Shown: positions 8,632-18,223, numbered from the stretch's first letter. The stretch is 64,000 nucleotides of DNA from Agromyces sp. 3263 (GCF_031456545.1 NZ_JAVDUV010000001.1:1674001-1738000); one strand, 5' to 3'. Notes: generated by a model not told the origin, from the sequence alone. A program made the numbers and translations.

Positions 8632-9605
8632 TCGTGCGACTGCGCCGACCGGGTGCGGGCGGATGCCGCTCGCACGAGCCCGCTGTACACGGTGCTCGCA
8701 CTCGTGCCCGAGGCCTCGATGGCCAGTGGCAGCAGTGACGTCTCGGTGAGTCCGGGAATGACGTTCGCCTCGAGGAACCACGGCGTGCCGTCGGCGTCGA
8801 CGATGAAATCGACCCGGGAGAGGTCGCGGAGTCCGAGGGTGCGGTGCGCGAGCACCGCGGCATCCGAGACTGCAGCAGCCACCTCGTCGCTCAGGCGGGA
8901 CGGCGCATAGAACGTCGTCTCGCCGGCGTTGTACCTCGCTTGGAAGCCGTAGATCCCCGCCGACGGCTCGATCTCGACCGGGACGAGCGCCTGCGGGCCG
9001 TCGCCCGCATCGATCACCGCGACGGCGATCTCGGTGCCGACGATGCGACGTTCGACCACGGCGACGTCGTCGTAGGTGAAGGCCTCCACCATCGCGCGAG
9101 GCAGCGCGTCGGTGTCGTCGACGATGGTGACGCCCTGCGCTGAACCGCCGGAGCCCGGTTTCACGACGAGGTCGCCCTCGAGGGCCGAGCGCACGACCCG
9201 GAGCACGCTGGCCGCACCGAGTTCCCGGAAGGCCTCATGTGACAGCACGATCGACTGGGGAACCGCGAGTCCCGCCTGGGCGACGATTGAGCTCGCCAAG
9301 GGCTTGGACCATGCCCTCCTTGCTGCAGCACCCGTCGAGCCGACGGTGGCGACACCGAGGCCGGCCAGCAGTTCGAGCAGTGAGCCGTCCTCACCGCTTG
9401 ATCCGTGCAGGGCGGGGAACACCACGTCGGGTTGCTCGGTCGCGAGGAACGGCAGCAATGCCGCATCGGGGTCGCGCAGCACGACTCGGTGCCCGGCTGA
9501 CACCAGCGCGTCGGCCACTCGCCGCCCCGACCGCAGTGAGACATCGCGCTCGTGAGAGATGCCGCCCGCCAGGACGATCACGTAGAGACCGTTGGAATCG
9601 CTCAT
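8622..9605 (-). CDS. D-alanine--D-alanine ligase family protein (Ddl-like, ATP-grasp)
   Basis: A 327-residue ATP-grasp ligase resembling Ddl, which joins two D-alanines for peptidoglycan precursors. Visible Ddl motifs are GGISHERDVSLRSG at the N-terminus, LHGSSGEDGSLLE, VVKPGSGGSAQGV (ATP loop), and the metal/ATP site RVDF...FLEANVIPGLTETSLLP. Deviations: the usual KY in the omega loop reads RY (YGFQARYNAGE), and the segment after the GEDG domain reads WSK rather than MDK. It may be a divergent paralogue with another substrate. The ATG at 9605 lies 17 bases after the aminotransferase stop, suggesting one operon. Confidence 0.83.
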   Translation of the reverse strand: MSDSNGLYVIVLAGGISHERDVSLRSGRRVADALVSAGHRVVLRDPDAALLPFLATEQPDVVFPALHGSSGEDGSLLELLAGLGVATVGSTGAAARRAWSKPLASSIVAQAGLAVPQSIVLSHEAFRELGAASVLRVVRSALEGDLVVKPGSGGSAQGVTIVDDTDALPRAMVEAFTYDDVAVVERRIVGTEIAVAVIDAGDGPQALVPVEIEPSAGIYGFQARYNAGETTFYAPSRLSDEVAAAVSDAAVLAHRTLGLRDLSRVDFIVDADGTPWFLEANVIPGLTETSLLPLAIEASGTSASTVYSGLVRAASARTRSAQSHETG

Positions 9606-9622
9606 GATCTGGGGTTTCTCCA

Positions 9623-10975
9623 CTACTTGAGGTCGGACGGCGGGGCGGATTCGTAGCCGGAGCTGGGCGGCAGTTGCAGCGTGCCCGTGCCGGCGAAGGT
9701 GTCGAGGAGGTCGAGTTCGCCGTTGACGACCGTGGCGAGCCGACGGATGCCGACGCGGATGGCTTCGGGCGTCGGATAGCAGAACGAGAGCCGCATGGCG
9801 TGTCGCCCGCGACCATCGGCGAAGAACGCGGTGCCGGGCGTGTAGGCGACCAGCTCTCGCACCGCCCGAGGCAGCATTTGCTTCGAATCGAGCACATCCG
9901 GCATGGTGACCCACACGTAGAAGCCGCCGTTCGGATTCGTCCAGCTGAGTTGCGGGAGGTACTCCCCCAGCGCCTCGATCATCGCGTCCTTGCGCTCCCG
10001 ATACACACCTCGGAACGTGTCGATCTGCGCGCGCCAGTCAGTGCTCGACAGGTACTCCGACACGACGAGCTGGCTGAACGAGCTCGGGGAGAGGATCGCC
10101 GATTCGGCGGCGAGGATGAGCTTCTCGCGGATGGCGTGCGGCGCGAGGGCCCAGCCGACGCGGAAACCGGGGGCGAGCGTCTTCGAGAACGAGCCCAGGT
10201 AGATGACGCCGTCCTCATCGAGCGAGCGGAGTGCGTTCGGTGCCGGCTCATCGAAGTGCAGCAGCCCGTAGGGGTTGTCCTCGAGCACGAGGATCTCGTT
10301 CTGGCGGCAGATCTCGAGGATCTCGGGCCGCCGTGACGCCGCGAGCGTGACGCCGGCCGGGTTGTGGAAGTTCGGAATGGTGTAGAGGAATTTGATGCGC
10401 CGACCCTGCCCGCGCAGGTGGGCGATCGTCTGGCGGAGCGCCTCGGGAATGAGGCCGTCCTCGTCCATCGCGACGTGCACCACGCTCGCCTGGTACGACC
10501 GGAACACGCCGAGGGCGCCGACGTAGCTCGGCGACTCGGCGAGAATGACGTCGCCCGGGTCGATGAAGAGCTTCGCGACGAGGTCGAGGGCCTGCTGGGA
10601 TCCGGTCGCCGTCACGACGTTGTCCACCGACCCGCGGATGCCCTCGAGTGACATGACATCGAGGATGTGTTCGCGGAGCTCGGGGATGCCCTGGCCTGAG
10701 CCGTACTGCAGCGCCGTCGGACCCTGGGTGCGCATGACGCGCTCCATCGACGAGACGATGAGCTCCTGCGGGAGGGCGGAGACGAAGGGCATGCCGCCGG
10801 CGAGCGAGACCACCTCGGGGCGTGAGGCGACGGCGAACAGGGCTCGGACCTCGGAGGCGGCCAGGCCGGCAGCTCGCTCGGCGTAGTTCGCGTACCAAGG
10901 GTCGAGGTTGTTGCCGGTCCGCTGGGGGACGCCGTCAGAGGTCACGTCACTTCCGTTTCTGCTCAGGATATTCAT
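9623..10975 (-). CDS. PLP-dependent aminotransferase, class I/II (2-aminoadipate transaminase-like)
   Basis: Fold-type I aminotransferase of 450 residues, of the group that includes the catalytic part of MocR proteins, LysN and kynurenine aminotransferases. Motifs: SLAGGMP near the N-terminus, YGSGQGIPELRE, TATGSQQALDL, IPNFHNPAGVTL, EDNPYGLLHFDE and SFSKTLAPGFRVGW with the PLP lysine at K265. There is no N-terminal GntR domain. The substrate cannot be told. The ATG at 10975 (MNILSRNG) lacks a clear ribosome binding site; a GTG 27 bases further in (VTSDGVPQ) is an equally good start. Followed by the Ddl-like gene. Confidence 0.85.
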   Translation of the reverse strand: MNILSRNGSDVTSDGVPQRTGNNLDPWYANYAERAAGLAASEVRALFAVASRPEVVSLAGGMPFVSALPQELIVSSMERVMRTQGPTALQYGSGQGIPELREHILDVMSLEGIRGSVDNVVTATGSQQALDLVAKLFIDPGDVILAESPSYVGALGVFRSYQASVVHVAMDEDGLIPEALRQTIAHLRGQGRRIKFLYTIPNFHNPAGVTLAASRRPEILEICRQNEILVLEDNPYGLLHFDEPAPNALRSLDEDGVIYLGSFSKTLAPGFRVGWALAPHAIREKLILAAESAILSPSSFSQLVVSEYLSSTDWRAQIDTFRGVYRERKDAMIEALGEYLPQLSWTNPNGGFYVWVTMPDVLDSKQMLPRAVRELVAYTPGTAFFADGRGRHAMRLSFCYPTPEAIRVGIRRLATVVNGELDLLDTFAGTGTLQLPPSSGYESAPPSDLK

Positions 10976-11085
10976 GCTAGTTGCTGGGTTCGGGTGGCCC
11001 GTTCGAGATGACGACACGTGCGGCCGGCGGCATCCGGAGCCCCGATCGCGATCGAGGATCGACGGATCGAGCCCTGGAAACGCGA

Positions 11086-11117
11086 GAGACCCGCCCGGCG
11101 TGTGCCGGGCGGGTCTC
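11086..11117 (-). terminator. Perfect 14-bp hairpin downstream of trxA
   Basis: GAGACCCGCCCGGC at 11086-11099 pairs perfectly with GCCGGGCGGGTCTC at 11104-11117 around a 4-base loop. It sits 20 bases beyond the trxA stop and separates trxB-trxA from the aminotransferase gene. No real U tract follows; stem strength alone makes it a likely intrinsic terminator. Confidence 0.8.
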
Positions 11118-11137
11118 TGCGTATGCGAGGCGGCCGA

Positions 11138-11461
11138 CTACGAGATGTAGGCGGCGAGGTCGGCCTCGAGTGCGGGCTTCGGCTTGGCGCCGATGACGGT
11201 CTTGACGACCTCGCCCTTCTCGAAGACCTTGAACGCGGGAATCGCGGTGATCTGGTACTTCATCGCGAGCTGCGGGTTCTCGTCGACGTTCAGCTTCACG
11301 ATGTCGAGCTTGTCGGCGTGCTCGGTCGCGATCTGGTCGAGGATCGGGCTCACCATGCGACACGGGCCGCACCACTCGGCCCAGAAGTCGACCAGGACGG
11401 CCTTCTCACTGTTGAGGACCTCCTGCTCGAAGGTGGCCTCGGTCACTGCGCGTGCAGTCAT
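11138..11461 (-). CDS. trxA: Thioredoxin
   Basis: A 107-residue cytoplasmic disulfide reductase with the classical fold and active site WAEWCGPCRMVSP (C31, C34), followed by the conserved cis-proline region ITAIPAF. It is reduced by TrxB, encoded directly upstream with a 37-base gap, so the two form the usual trxB-trxA operon. GGAGAA lies 4-5 bases before the ATG. Length is normal for the family. Confidence 0.96.
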   Translation of the reverse strand: MTARAVTEATFEQEVLNSEKAVLVDFWAEWCGPCRMVSPILDQIATEHADKLDIVKLNVDENPQLAMKYQITAIPAFKVFEKGEVVKTVIGAKPKPALEADLAAYIS

Positions 11462-11498
11462 TGCGTTCTCCTTTTGGTGAAGCGGATGTCGCGTCGGG

Positions 11499-12479
11499 TC
11501 AGTCGACCGCGACGAATTCGTTCTCGAGCAGCGCCTCGGCGGCCTGCTCGTTGCCCAGGGCGGCGAGGTAGTGCTCCGCGTCGAGCGCGGCGACCGTGCC
11601 CGAACCGGCGGCGGTGATCGCCTGCCGGTAGTGCGGGTCGATCACGTCGCCGGCCGCGAAGACACCCGGCACCGAGGTCTTCGACGTGCGACCGTCGACC
11701 CAGATGGTGCCCTCGGGCGTGAGATCGAGCTTGCCGTGCACGAGGTGCGTGCGCGGGTCGTTGCCGATGGCGACGAACAGGCCGTCGAGGTCGAGTGCGC
11801 GCTGGTCGCCGGTGACGGTGTCGCGAAGCGTCACGCCGGTGACCGCCGTGGTGCCGTGGATCGCCGCGATCTCGGCGTTCCACACGAACTCGATCTTCTC
11901 GTTGTCGAACGCGCGCTGCTGCATGATCTTCGACGCCTTGAGGGAGTCGCGACGGTGGATGACGTAGACCTTGTCGGCGAACCGCGTGAGGAAGGTCGCC
12001 TCCTCCATCGCGGAGTCGCCGCCGCCGATCACCGCGATGGTCTTCTGACGGAAGAAGAATCCATCACAGGTGGCGCACCACGAGAGGCCGTGGCCCGAGA
12101 GGATCTCCTCCTCGGGAAGGCCGAGCTTGCGATAGGCCGAACCGGTCGCGTAGATGAGCGTCGTGGCCTCGTGGGTCTCGCCGTTGCCGAGCTTGACGCG
12201 CTTGACCGGCCCGTCGAGCTCGAGCTCGACCACGTCGTCGTAGACGACCTCGGTGCCGAACCGCTCGGCCTGCGCCTGGAACTTCGCCATCAGGTCGGGG
12301 CCCATGATGCCGTCGGGGAACCCGGGATAGTTCTCGACCTCGGTCGTGTTCATCAGCTCGCCGCCGATCTCGACCGAGCTGGCGATGAGGAGGGGCTTCA
12401 ACTCGGCGCGCGCGGCGTAGATCGCGGCCGTGAATCCGGCCGGCCCAGAGCCGATGATGATGATGTCGCGCACTTCCAC
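11499..12479 (-). CDS. trxB: Thioredoxin reductase (NADPH)
   Basis: Low-molecular-weight FAD-dependent TrxR of 326 residues that passes electrons from NADPH to thioredoxin. FAD site IGSGPAGFTAAIYA at residues 9-22, redox pair CATC at 135-138 within SWCATCDGFFF, NADPH site VIGGGDSAMEEA, and a C-terminal FAD contact GVFAAGDVIDPHYRQ. Complete and full length. A GGAG-like sequence precedes the ATG. It is the first gene of the trxB-trxA pair; murJ lies 123 bases upstream on the same strand. Confidence 0.96.
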   Translation of the reverse strand: MEVRDIIIIGSGPAGFTAAIYAARAELKPLLIASSVEIGGELMNTTEVENYPGFPDGIMGPDLMAKFQAQAERFGTEVVYDDVVELELDGPVKRVKLGNGETHEATTLIYATGSAYRKLGLPEEEILSGHGLSWCATCDGFFFRQKTIAVIGGGDSAMEEATFLTRFADKVYVIHRRDSLKASKIMQQRAFDNEKIEFVWNAEIAAIHGTTAVTGVTLRDTVTGDQRALDLDGLFVAIGNDPRTHLVHGKLDLTPEGTIWVDGRTSKTSVPGVFAAGDVIDPHYRQAITAAGSGTVAALDAEHYLAALGNEQAAEALLENEFVAVD

Positions 12480-12602
12480 TCCTGTCGTCGCATGTGCTCC
12501 GGTGGATCGGGCGAGCCGAGAGCCACCGTCATGGTGAACACAGTCTAGGCGGCGCGTATTCCTTCGCCCGCGGTGCGACGGCGAGGGTCGGATGCCGCGG
12601 GC

Positions 12603-14297
12603 TCAGCCTCGGCGGAGACGCGCGACCAGCGGCGTGGCGAACCCACGAAGCTCGGGCGACCGCAGCAACCACAGGCCGCCGAAGTAGAGCACGGCCATGA
12701 CCGTGCCGATGACGGCCATCGAGACGACGGCGCCGAAGATGCCGGAGACGGCGAACCCGCCTTCCACGGTGCCGCCGAGCAGGATCAGGAGCCCGACACC
12801 CGCGAGGAGAGGCAGCACGAGCGCTGCGAGCGAGCGAGCGAAGCCGCCGAGGATGCGCCGCCCGTCGAGCGTGTCGAGGCGACGCCGCAGCAGCCATGCG
12901 GCAACGGTGAGCTGAGCCATGCACGCGATCGTCGTGACCAGGGCGATGCCGGCAGCCAGCAGATCCTTGGGGAGCAGGAGACATGAGAACGCACCTGCCG
13001 TGAACACGATGACCTGGAAGAGCGTGAAGCGGAACGGCGTTCGGGTGTCGCCGAGTGCGTAGAACGTGCGTTGCACGACGAACAGCATCGAGAACGGCAC
13101 CAAGCCGAGGGTGAACGCGATGACGACGTTGCCGAGGGCCGCGGTGTCCGGGAAGCTGCCGGTCTCGAACACGGCGGCGAACGGATAGGCGATGACGAGC
13201 AGCACCGCGGCGGCGAGGTTGATGATGAGCGTGATGCCCCGGATCGCGCTGGACACGTCGTCGCGCACCTTGTCGTGGTCGTCGCGCGCGGCGTGCTCGC
13301 TCATGCGAGTGAAGTACGCGGTGGCGATCGACACGGTGATCACGGAGTGCGGGAGCATGAAGATGAGCCACGCGTAGTCGACCGCGGCGACCGACGCGTT
13401 GTCGCTTCCGGAGGCCGTGCCCAGCACGAGCGACTGCACGATGCCCGCGAGCGTCGTGAGCAGCAGCATGCCGAACGTCCAACCCGCCATGCGGCCGGCG
13501 GTGCCGAGGCCAACACCGCGCCACGCGAAGTCGGGGCGGTAGCGCAGGCCGATGCGGCGCCAGAACCAGAAGAGGATGAGCGCCTGCGCCGCGATGCCGG
13601 CGGTCGCCGAGCCCGCCAGCACGGCGACCATGCCGGGCGTCCAGGCGTCGGCCGACCTCGTGCCGTCGGGATCGACCCCGAAGAGCGTCGCGAACACGAG
13701 GAGTCCCGCGATCGCCACGATGTTGTTGAGCACCGGAACCCAGGTGAACGGCCCGAAACTCCGGCGGGCGTTGAGTACCTCGCCGAGGAGCGTGTAGAGG
13801 CCGTAGAAGAAGATCTGGGGAAGGCACCACCACGCGAACGCGATGGCGAGGTCGAGGGTGGCGGGCGGCAGGGTCGCCCCGTACAGCAGGGCCAGGAGGG
13901 GTGCGAGCGCGGTGGCGATGATCGTGGCGCCCGCGAGGATCACGAGCGCGACCGTGAGCAGCTTGTTGATGTAGGCGCCGCCGCCGTCGGCGTGCGAGCC
14001 GGCACGCACGATCTGGGGCACGAGCACGGCGCTCAGCACGCCGCCCGCGACGATGACGTAGACGGTGTTGGGAAGCCCATTGGCGACCGCGAACGCGTCA
14101 GCCCCTGCGGACCCGACCACGCCGATGGTGGCGGCGACGATGATCGCCTTCACGAACCCCAGCACGCGCGAGACGATGGTGCCCGATGCCAGGAACGCGC
14201 TGGCTCGGCCGATACGGTCGTCGTCAGCCACGGGAGCTGCCGGTCGGGTCGTCGCCGGCGTCGGGTGCGACTCGGGCGGACTGGCTGGGGTCGGCAT
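12603..14297 (-). CDS. murJ: Lipid II flippase MurJ (MviN family)
   Basis: MOP-family polytopic membrane protein of about 14 TM segments that flips lipid II for peptidoglycan synthesis. The conserved start region reads ASAFLASGTIVSRVLGFVKAI, followed by FAVANGLPNTVYVIVAGG and repeated TM blocks. No cytoplasmic kinase-like tail is present, unlike the mycobacterial homologue. ATG 14297 has GAGG upstream but would overlap the end of the DUF6049 gene by 74 bases; GTG 14231 (VADDDRIG) with an 8-base overlap is an alternative. The 22 residues between the two starts look like out-of-frame readthrough of the DUF6049 tail, so the shorter form may be real. Confidence 0.9.
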   Translation of the reverse strand: MPTPASPPESHPTPATTRPAAPVADDDRIGRASAFLASGTIVSRVLGFVKAIIVAATIGVVGSAGADAFAVANGLPNTVYVIVAGGVLSAVLVPQIVRAGSHADGGGAYINKLLTVALVILAGATIIATALAPLLALLYGATLPPATLDLAIAFAWWCLPQIFFYGLYTLLGEVLNARRSFGPFTWVPVLNNIVAIAGLLVFATLFGVDPDGTRSADAWTPGMVAVLAGSATAGIAAQALILFWFWRRIGLRYRPDFAWRGVGLGTAGRMAGWTFGMLLLTTLAGIVQSLVLGTASGSDNASVAAVDYAWLIFMLPHSVITVSIATAYFTRMSEHAARDDHDKVRDDVSSAIRGITLIINLAAAVLLVIAYPFAAVFETGSFPDTAALGNVVIAFTLGLVPFSMLFVVQRTFYALGDTRTPFRFTLFQVIVFTAGAFSCLLLPKDLLAAGIALVTTIACMAQLTVAAWLLRRRLDTLDGRRILGGFARSLAALVLPLLAGVGLLILLGGTVEGGFAVSGIFGAVVSMAVIGTVMAVLYFGGLWLLRSPELRGFATPLVARLRRG

Positions 14298-16695
14298 CGG
14301 TGATCGCCTCGGTCTCGGGTTCGGCGGTCTCGGGAGCCTCGCTCTCAGGACGGGCGGTCTCGGGAGCCTCGCTCTCAGGACGGGCGGCCTCCAGACCGGC
14401 AGCTTCGGCAGCCGCGGACCGGTCACGGCGTCGCCGCCGGATGTTGCGCCAGACGCCGAGGCCGAACACGACGACCGCGATCGCCGCGAGGATCGCTGCG
14501 CCGAGCCCCTCCCAGTCGGCCTGCACGTTGACGGGAATGTCGACCGGCGTGCCGATCGGGACACCGGACGTCGAGGCGAGCGACACCGTCAGCGTGACCT
14601 CGCCGTTGCCGACGCCGGCGGCGACGGGCACGCGTACCGTGGAGCGGGACTGCGGCTCCACGGTCTGCTCGACCTGCTCCTCGACGATGAGGCGCCCGTT
14701 GGACGGGCTGACGTCGACCACGACGGTGACGGGATACGGCAGCGTGTTCTCGATGGTCGTGGGCACGCCGGTCTCGGTCGAGACGACGTTGATGGTGCTG
14801 CTCGGCACGACGGAGATGGACGCGAGCACGCCTCGCTGGGCGACGAGCCATTCGGTGGCGACGCCGTTCCACGCCTCGAGGTCATCGAGCCACGCCACGT
14901 CGAGCAGTGAGAGCAGCTCGCGTCGCACCGGGCCGGTCAGCAGCGCCGGATCCGTGAGGACCGTGGAGAACTCGGTGACCTGTGCCTCGACCTCGGTCAG
15001 CCGCGAGACCTGCGCCCGGCGCTCATCCGACTCGGGCTCATCGATCAGGGTGCGCGCCTCTGGGGGTGCCCCGATCGCCTCGGAGAGCCCGGCCAGGGTG
15101 GACCACGGCGAGTTGCCGATCTCGTCGATGAGCGCGGAGACGCGGGCGACCTGCGAGACCGAGCCACGGTCGAACGTCGCGAACACGGTCGTGCGCGCCG
15201 TGCCCGCGTCGAGCGCGAGCGAGGCGAGCACCTGGCCGCTCGCCTCGCGCCACTCGGTGTCGGTCGAGGCGGTGGCCGCCGCTCGCAACGGCTCCGTGAG
15301 CGCGCCGTCGGCGACGAGAGCGGTCGAGCCGTCGATGGTCGCCGAGGACGGGGCGACGCCGCCCACGGGCTCGACGTTGCCGGGGGCCAGGATCGAGGTG
15401 GTGAGCCCGGATGCCGCGAAGAAGCCGAGGTCGCCGGTGGCCACCGTGTCGTCGCCCGGCCACGCGAGGTCGGTGCGCGTGTACGGCCACGACAGGAGCT
15501 GTTCGTTCGTGGGCAGGGTGCCCGGGGTCGGCTGGGGCGTGGGCGCATCCGTCGCCGAGGCCGTGGGCGTGCCGGTCGCGTCCTGCTCGGCTTCGGCGCC
15601 GACGCCGATCGAGCTCCCCCCCGCCGGGAAGTTCGCCGGATCCATCGCATCGGCGAACGAGGTCGGGCCGAGCAACGCGGGGAGTCCGACCTGCGCCTGC
15701 ACCGCGACGTCGGCATCGGAGTAGGCCAGCGGGAAGATCTCGTTGGGCAGCTCGGCGAGGCGCTGCAGCCACGCGGTCGCGCTGGGCGGCGCGGTCGTTC
15801 CGAGCACCCGGATCGACGCGATGATGCGCGGGTCGATGCCGATGGCCACGCGTCGGCCGGCGAGTGCGTCGAGCTGTCGGGTGAGGAGCCCGGTGGGGCT
15901 CGTCCAATTCGTGAGCTGGTCGACGTCGATCAGGCCCGCGGCGCCGCCGGTGGTGGGCGTCGTGACGGGTGCGGCGAGGGCCACCGCGACCGAGCCCGAT
16001 GCCGGCACGTCGGCGTTGGCGTATGCCGACGTGCCCGAGGCGACGACCGTATCGCCCACGAGGAGCTCGGCGCCCAGTCCGATCACCGGCGAGTCCGCGA
16101 GCTCGGCGAAGGCGTCGGCGGCGACCGTGAACGACACGACGGTGGCTGCCCCTGCCGGCAGCCCCCGCGCCTCGCCGTCGGCGATCGGCACCATGCCGGC
16201 GGCATCCGACTCGGCGGCCTGGTCGCCGCCCTGCTCGGCCGCGAGCCACTCGTCGAGCTCGCCGGCGTCGTCGATGTCGGCGTCGGCGCGCACGAGGCGC
16301 ACGACCCCGGGAGCGAGGGCCTCGCCCGTGGCGTTCTCGATCTCGACGGAGATCGCGACGGGTCCGCCGAGCGAGACGGTGCTCGAGATGGTGGGCGACA
16401 CGCTCACGCGCAGTCCACTGTCGTCGGCGACGGCCCGCGACGGGCCGGCTGGTCGTATGCCGCGAGCGGCATCCGAGTGCGGGGAGGCGGCCTCGGCGGC
16501 CGGAACGGGCAGCACGGCCTGCAAGGCGGCCGCCGGGTCGACGCCGGCGTTGGCGGCGATCGGCGCGCCGACCATGGTGGCGACGGCCACGAACGCGGCG
16601 CCGCCGAGGGCGAATCGGGCCGGCCGGGAGAGCGGGCGAGTGCGTCGGGTGGGAGAGTCGGCGCGCGGGCGCGCAGGGATCGACTCGTCCACCAT
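14224..16695 (-). CDS. DUF6049 family membrane-anchored surface protein
   Basis: An 823-residue protein found beside murJ in actinobacteria; function unknown. An N-terminal hydrophobic segment (about residues 28-48, after a basic stretch) acts as signal or anchor. It is followed by Ig-like NEAT/CARDB-type beta domains, a long extracellular mixed region, and a C-terminal TM (about WEGLGAAILAAIAVVVFGLGVW) followed by RNIRRRRRDR. The cytoplasmic tail ends with an acidic repeat (RPESEAPETA twice). Topology is thus extracellular with two possible anchors. The ATG at 16695 is preferred; the frame is open 63 bases further up. The gene order suggests a role with MurJ in envelope assembly, by inference only. 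Confidence 0.8.
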   Translation of the reverse strand: MVDESIPARPRADSPTRRTRPLSRPARFALGGAAFVAVATMVGAPIAANAGVDPAAALQAVLPVPAAEAASPHSDAARGIRPAGPSRAVADDSGLRVSVSPTISSTVSLGGPVAISVEIENATGEALAPGVVRLVRADADIDDAGELDEWLAAEQGGDQAAESDAAGMVPIADGEARGLPAGAATVVSFTVAADAFAELADSPVIGLGAELLVGDTVVASGTSAYANADVPASGSVAVALAAPVTTPTTGGAAGLIDVDQLTNWTSPTGLLTRQLDALAGRRVAIGIDPRIIASIRVLGTTAPPSATAWLQRLAELPNEIFPLAYSDADVAVQAQVGLPALLGPTSFADAMDPANFPAGGSSIGVGAEAEQDATGTPTASATDAPTPQPTPGTLPTNEQLLSWPYTRTDLAWPGDDTVATGDLGFFAASGLTTSILAPGNVEPVGGVAPSSATIDGSTALVADGALTEPLRAAATASTDTEWREASGQVLASLALDAGTARTTVFATFDRGSVSQVARVSALIDEIGNSPWSTLAGLSEAIGAPPEARTLIDEPESDERRAQVSRLTEVEAQVTEFSTVLTDPALLTGPVRRELLSLLDVAWLDDLEAWNGVATEWLVAQRGVLASISVVPSSTINVVSTETGVPTTIENTLPYPVTVVVDVSPSNGRLIVEEQVEQTVEPQSRSTVRVPVAAGVGNGEVTLTVSLASTSGVPIGTPVDIPVNVQADWEGLGAAILAAIAVVVFGLGVWRNIRRRRRDRSAAAEAAGLEAARPESEAPETARPESEAPETAEPETEAITDADPSQSARVAPDAGDDPTGSSRG
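14331..14390. repeat. Two 30-bp tandem repeats in the DUF6049 tail
   Basis: Units 14331-14360 and 14361-14390 are identical except for one base. They encode the doubled acidic RPESEAPETA block of the DUF6049 C-terminus and sit just upstream of the murJ start. Confidence 0.85.
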
Positions 16696-16792
16696 GCAGG
16701 CGATTCTACGGCGTGGCCCCGGGGCATCCGCTCGGCCTCCACAGGCGGGGCCGCGCACGGACGCGCTCGACGGGTCCCCTTAACATAGGGGC

Positions 16793-18223
16793 ATGCAGAG
16801 TGTCGCGGCGGCCCTCGACCGATTGGGCGAGCTGGCTGCTTCGCCGACCGTGTCGAAGCTGGCGGCGGCGTTCGATGCGGCGGGCCACGAGCTGGCCCTC
16901 GTCGGCGGCCCGGTGCGCGACGCGTTCCTCGGCCGGGCCACGAACGACCTCGATTTCACGACGGATGCCACGCCCGACGAGATCCTCGCCATCGTGAAGC
17001 CGATCGCCGACGCCCACTGGGACATCGGCCGGGCGTTCGGCACGATCGGCGCGAAGATCGCCGGCGAGACGGTCGAAATCACGACGTACCGCGCCGACGC
17101 CTACGACGGCGAGTCGCGCAAGCCCGAGGTGGTGTTCGGCTCCAGCCTCGAGGACGACCTGGCCCGGCGCGACTTCACCGTGAACGCGCTCGCCCTCCGG
17201 CTCCCCCAGCTCGCGCTCGTCGACCCGTCGGGCGGGGTCGAGGACCTGATCGCGAAGACGCTGCGGACCCCGGCGGCTCCCGAGCAGTCGTTCGGCGACG
17301 ATCCGCTGCGGATGCTGCGTGCGGCACGCTTCTCGGCGCAGCTCGGCTTCGACGTCGAGGAGGGCACCCGCGACGCGATGTCCGCGCTCGCCCCTGAGAT
17401 CGACCGCATCTCCGCGGAGCGGGTCCGCGACGAGCTGTCGAAGCTCCTCCTGACGGCGTCGCCCCGCGGCGGCATCCGTCTGCTGGTGGATTCGGGCCTG
17501 GCCGACCGGGTGCTGCCCGAGATCGCGGCGTTGCGGCTCGAGGTCGACGAGCACCACCACCACAAGGACGTGTACGAGCACTCGCTGACGGTGCTCGACC
17601 AGGCGATCGACTACGAGGTCTCGCGCGGCAACCTGGACTCCCCCGACCTGGTCATGCGCCTCGCGGCGCTGCTGCACGACATCGGCAAGCCGGCGACGCG
17701 CAAGCTCGAGGCGGGCGGCCTCGTGTCGTTCCACCACCACGACGTGGTCGGTGCCAAGCTCGCCCGCAGGCGCCTGCGCGCGCTGCGTTTCGACAACGAC
17801 ACGATCGCCGCGGTCTCCCGGCTGATCGAGCTGCACCTGCGGTTCTTCGGGTACGCGGATGCCGCGTGGAGCGACTCGGCGGTGCGCCGCTACGTTCGCG
17901 ACGCCGGCGACCAGCTCGAACGCCTGCACATCCTCACGAGGGCCGATGTCACGACGCGCAACCGGCGCAAGGCCGACCGCCTGGGCTTCGCCTACGACGA
18001 CCTCGAGGAGCGCATCGCCGTGCTCGCCGAGGAGGAGGAGCTCGCGGCCGTGCGGCCCGAGCTCGACGGCGAGCAGATCATGCGGCTCCTCGACGTGAAG
18101 CCGGGTCCGGTCGTGGGCGAGGCCTACCGCTACCTGCTCGAGGTGCGGCTCGACGAGGGACCCATCGGTCCGGATGCCGCCCGCGAGCGCCTGCTCGACT
18201 GGTGGGCGGCGCGCGACGCCTGA
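16793..18223 (+). CDS. cca: CCA tRNA nucleotidyltransferase
   Basis: Adds or repairs the 3' CCA of tRNAs. The 476-residue class II enzyme has the nucleotidyltransferase head GGPVRDAFLGRATNDLDFTT (metal-binding DLD near residue 50), the flexible-loop and RRDF region (ARRDFTVNALAL), a DPLRMLRAARFSAQLGF neck element, and a C-terminal HD domain with HHHHKDVYEHS and LLHDIGKPATR. HD-containing forms often have added phosphohydrolase activity. It is divergent from the DUF6049 gene with about 100 bases between, the conserved actinobacterial arrangement. Confidence 0.95.
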   Translation: MQSVAAALDRLGELAASPTVSKLAAAFDAAGHELALVGGPVRDAFLGRATNDLDFTTDATPDEILAIVKPIADAHWDIGRAFGTIGAKIAGETVEITTYRADAYDGESRKPEVVFGSSLEDDLARRDFTVNALALRLPQLALVDPSGGVEDLIAKTLRTPAAPEQSFGDDPLRMLRAARFSAQLGFDVEEGTRDAMSALAPEIDRISAERVRDELSKLLLTASPRGGIRLLVDSGLADRVLPEIAALRLEVDEHHHHKDVYEHSLTVLDQAIDYEVSRGNLDSPDLVMRLAALLHDIGKPATRKLEAGGLVSFHHHDVVGAKLARRRLRALRFDNDTIAAVSRLIELHLRFFGYADAAWSDSAVRRYVRDAGDQLERLHILTRADVTTRNRRKADRLGFAYDDLEERIAVLAEEEELAAVRPELDGEQIMRLLDVKPGPVVGEAYRYLLEVRLDEGPIGPDAARERLLDWWAARDA

